Below, in pieces: positions 4,583-5,410 of a stretch of 5,410 nt of DNA; position 1 is the stretch's first letter; each line of letters begins with the position of its first letter. Source of the DNA: Clostridia bacterium (GTDB taxonomy: Bacteria; Bacillota_A; Clostridia; UBA1381); assembly GCA_017553025.1 (NCBI GenBank), contig JAFZNF010000035.1, positions 1 to 5,410 of the forward strand. The letters run 5' to 3'. Made by a program: the position numbers and the translations under genes. Below the pieces are notes generated by a model. That model did not search any database. It was not told the origin of the DNA and was given only the letters and a program-made list of their open reading frames with translations.

Positions 4583-5410
4583 ATGCGAAAAGCAGGTATT
4601 CTAATGCATATTTCAAGCCTTGCCTCGGATTACGGAATAGGAACTGTCGGGGAGGCTGCATTTGAATTTGTAGATTTTCTGAAAAAGACGGGACAGAGCT
4701 ATTGGCAGATACTGCCATTAAATCCGACGGATATGAATAACTCTCCCTATCAAAGCCCAAGCGTTTTTGCGGGCAATTCACTTTTGATTGACATCAATGA
4801 GCTTAAGAAGGACGGACTGTTGTCGGATTTCGACACGGAGGGTATTTTTTGGGGCGAAAACCCCGAAAAAGTTGATTTTAATGCTGTAAAAGCGTATAAA
4901 TCCAATCTTTTGAAAAAAGCCTTTGGAAATTTTCAAAAGGATTATGAGTATATAACCTTTGAAACGCAGAATGCAGGCTGGCTTAATGATTATTCGCTGT
5001 TTATGGCGCTAAAGGAGCATTTTGACGGCAAGCCCTGGTATGATTGGGACGGCAATATAAAAAGCCATAACAAAAAGGAAATAGAAGAATATACAAAAAA
5101 GTTATGGACGAGTATTGAGTATTACAGATTTGAACAGTTTTTGTTCTACAGAGGCTGGGGAAAGCTGAAAAAATATGCAAATGATAACGGAATAGAACTA
5201 ATAGGCGATATACCAATATATGTAGCGCTTGATTCTGCAGATGTGTGGGCGAACAGAAACCTCTTCTTAATTGATGAGGATTTTGTGCCTAAGGCAGTCG
5301 CCGGCTGTCCGCCCGATTTGTTTTCAAAGGACGGACAAAAATGGGGTAATCCGTTATATGATTGGAAAGTGAATAAAAAGACAGGGTATTTGTGGTGGAT
5401 AAACCGAATA
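4583..5410 (+). CDS. malQ: 4-alpha-glucanotransferase (amylomaltase, GH77), 5' part only
   Basis: The first 276 codons of a gene that runs off the right edge; complete proteins of this type have about 500 residues. ATG 4583 follows GAAGGA (4568-4573) by 9 nt. In-frame ATGs at 4550 and 4562 lack such a site and precede the usual family N-terminus. Conserved GH77 blocks are clear: RKAGILMHISSLASDYGIG (2-20), YWQILPLNPTD (40-50), NSPYQSPSVFAGNSLLIDI (53-71), GDIPIYVALDSADVWAN (208-224), and GCPPDLFSKDGQKWGNPLY (241-259), ending WWINRI. The catalytic Asp nucleophile and the acid/base Glu normally lie further on and are outside the window. The enzyme moves alpha-1,4-glucan segments between maltooligosaccharides or glycogen fragments in the cytoplasm. 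The visible part has no frameshift or stop. Whether it sits in a glycogen or maltose operon cannot be seen. Confidence 0.95.
   Translation, partial: MRKAGILMHISSLASDYGIGTVGEAAFEFVDFLKKTGQSYWQILPLNPTDMNNSPYQSPSVFAGNSLLIDINELKKDGLLSDFDTEGIFWGENPEKVDFNAVKAYKSNLLKKAFGNFQKDYEYITFETQNAGWLNDYSLFMALKEHFDGKPWYDWDGNIKSHNKKEIEEYTKKLWTSIEYYRFEQFLFYRGWGKLKKYANDNGIELIGDIPIYVALDSADVWANRNLFLIDEDFVPKAVAGCPPDLFSKDGQKWGNPLYDWKVNKKTGYLWWINRI

Noticed and set aside
4581..5216. Two minus-strand open frames opposite malQ (4581-4781 and 5001-5216)
   Set aside because: They are antisense to conserved GH77 blocks, and neither encodes a recognisable protein.

Overview
The window looks like chromosomal DNA from a low-GC Firmicute, most likely of class Clostridia. 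Pointers are strong AGGAGG-type ribosome binding sites, many ATA/AAA/TTT codons, short intergenic gaps, and protein families typical of the group: a DacA-type carboxypeptidase, a GerMN-domain protein, an OmpR/PhoB response regulator with its histidine kinase, a LOG-family protein and a GH77 4-alpha-glucanotransferase. No mobile element, RNA gene or CRISPR array is visible. The genus cannot be named from this sequence.

Layout. (1) The 5' part of a minus-strand gene for an exported D-alanyl-D-alanine carboxypeptidase (1-265) runs off the left edge. (2) A 219-bp AT-rich divergent intergenic region (266-484) holds extended -10 promoter candidates in both directions and a 21-bp-period direct repeat. 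(3) A tight plus-strand operon of four genes (485-3855) encodes a short membrane-anchored ComEA-like helix-hairpin-helix protein, a response regulator, a sensor kinase, and a membrane-anchored protein with two GerMN domains. The gaps are 11 nt, an overlap of up to 29 nt, and 14 nt. (4) A convergent minus-strand LOG-family gene (3858-4433) ends only 2 nt from the operon, at a perfect 9-bp inverted repeat. (5) A second divergent spacer (4434-4582) leads into malQ (4583 onward), which runs off the right edge.

How the genes may work together. The order response regulator, kinase, GerMN protein parallels the actinobacterial mtrA-mtrB-lpqB cluster, where the GerMN-containing lipoprotein LpqB modulates the kinase MtrB and the system governs cell-wall homeostasis. 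By analogy, the GerMN protein here may be an extracytoplasmic accessory factor of the kinase. The divergently transcribed carboxypeptidase could be a cell-wall target. This is inference from domain content and gene order. LOG and malQ are ordinary housekeeping or carbohydrate genes with no evident link to the operon.
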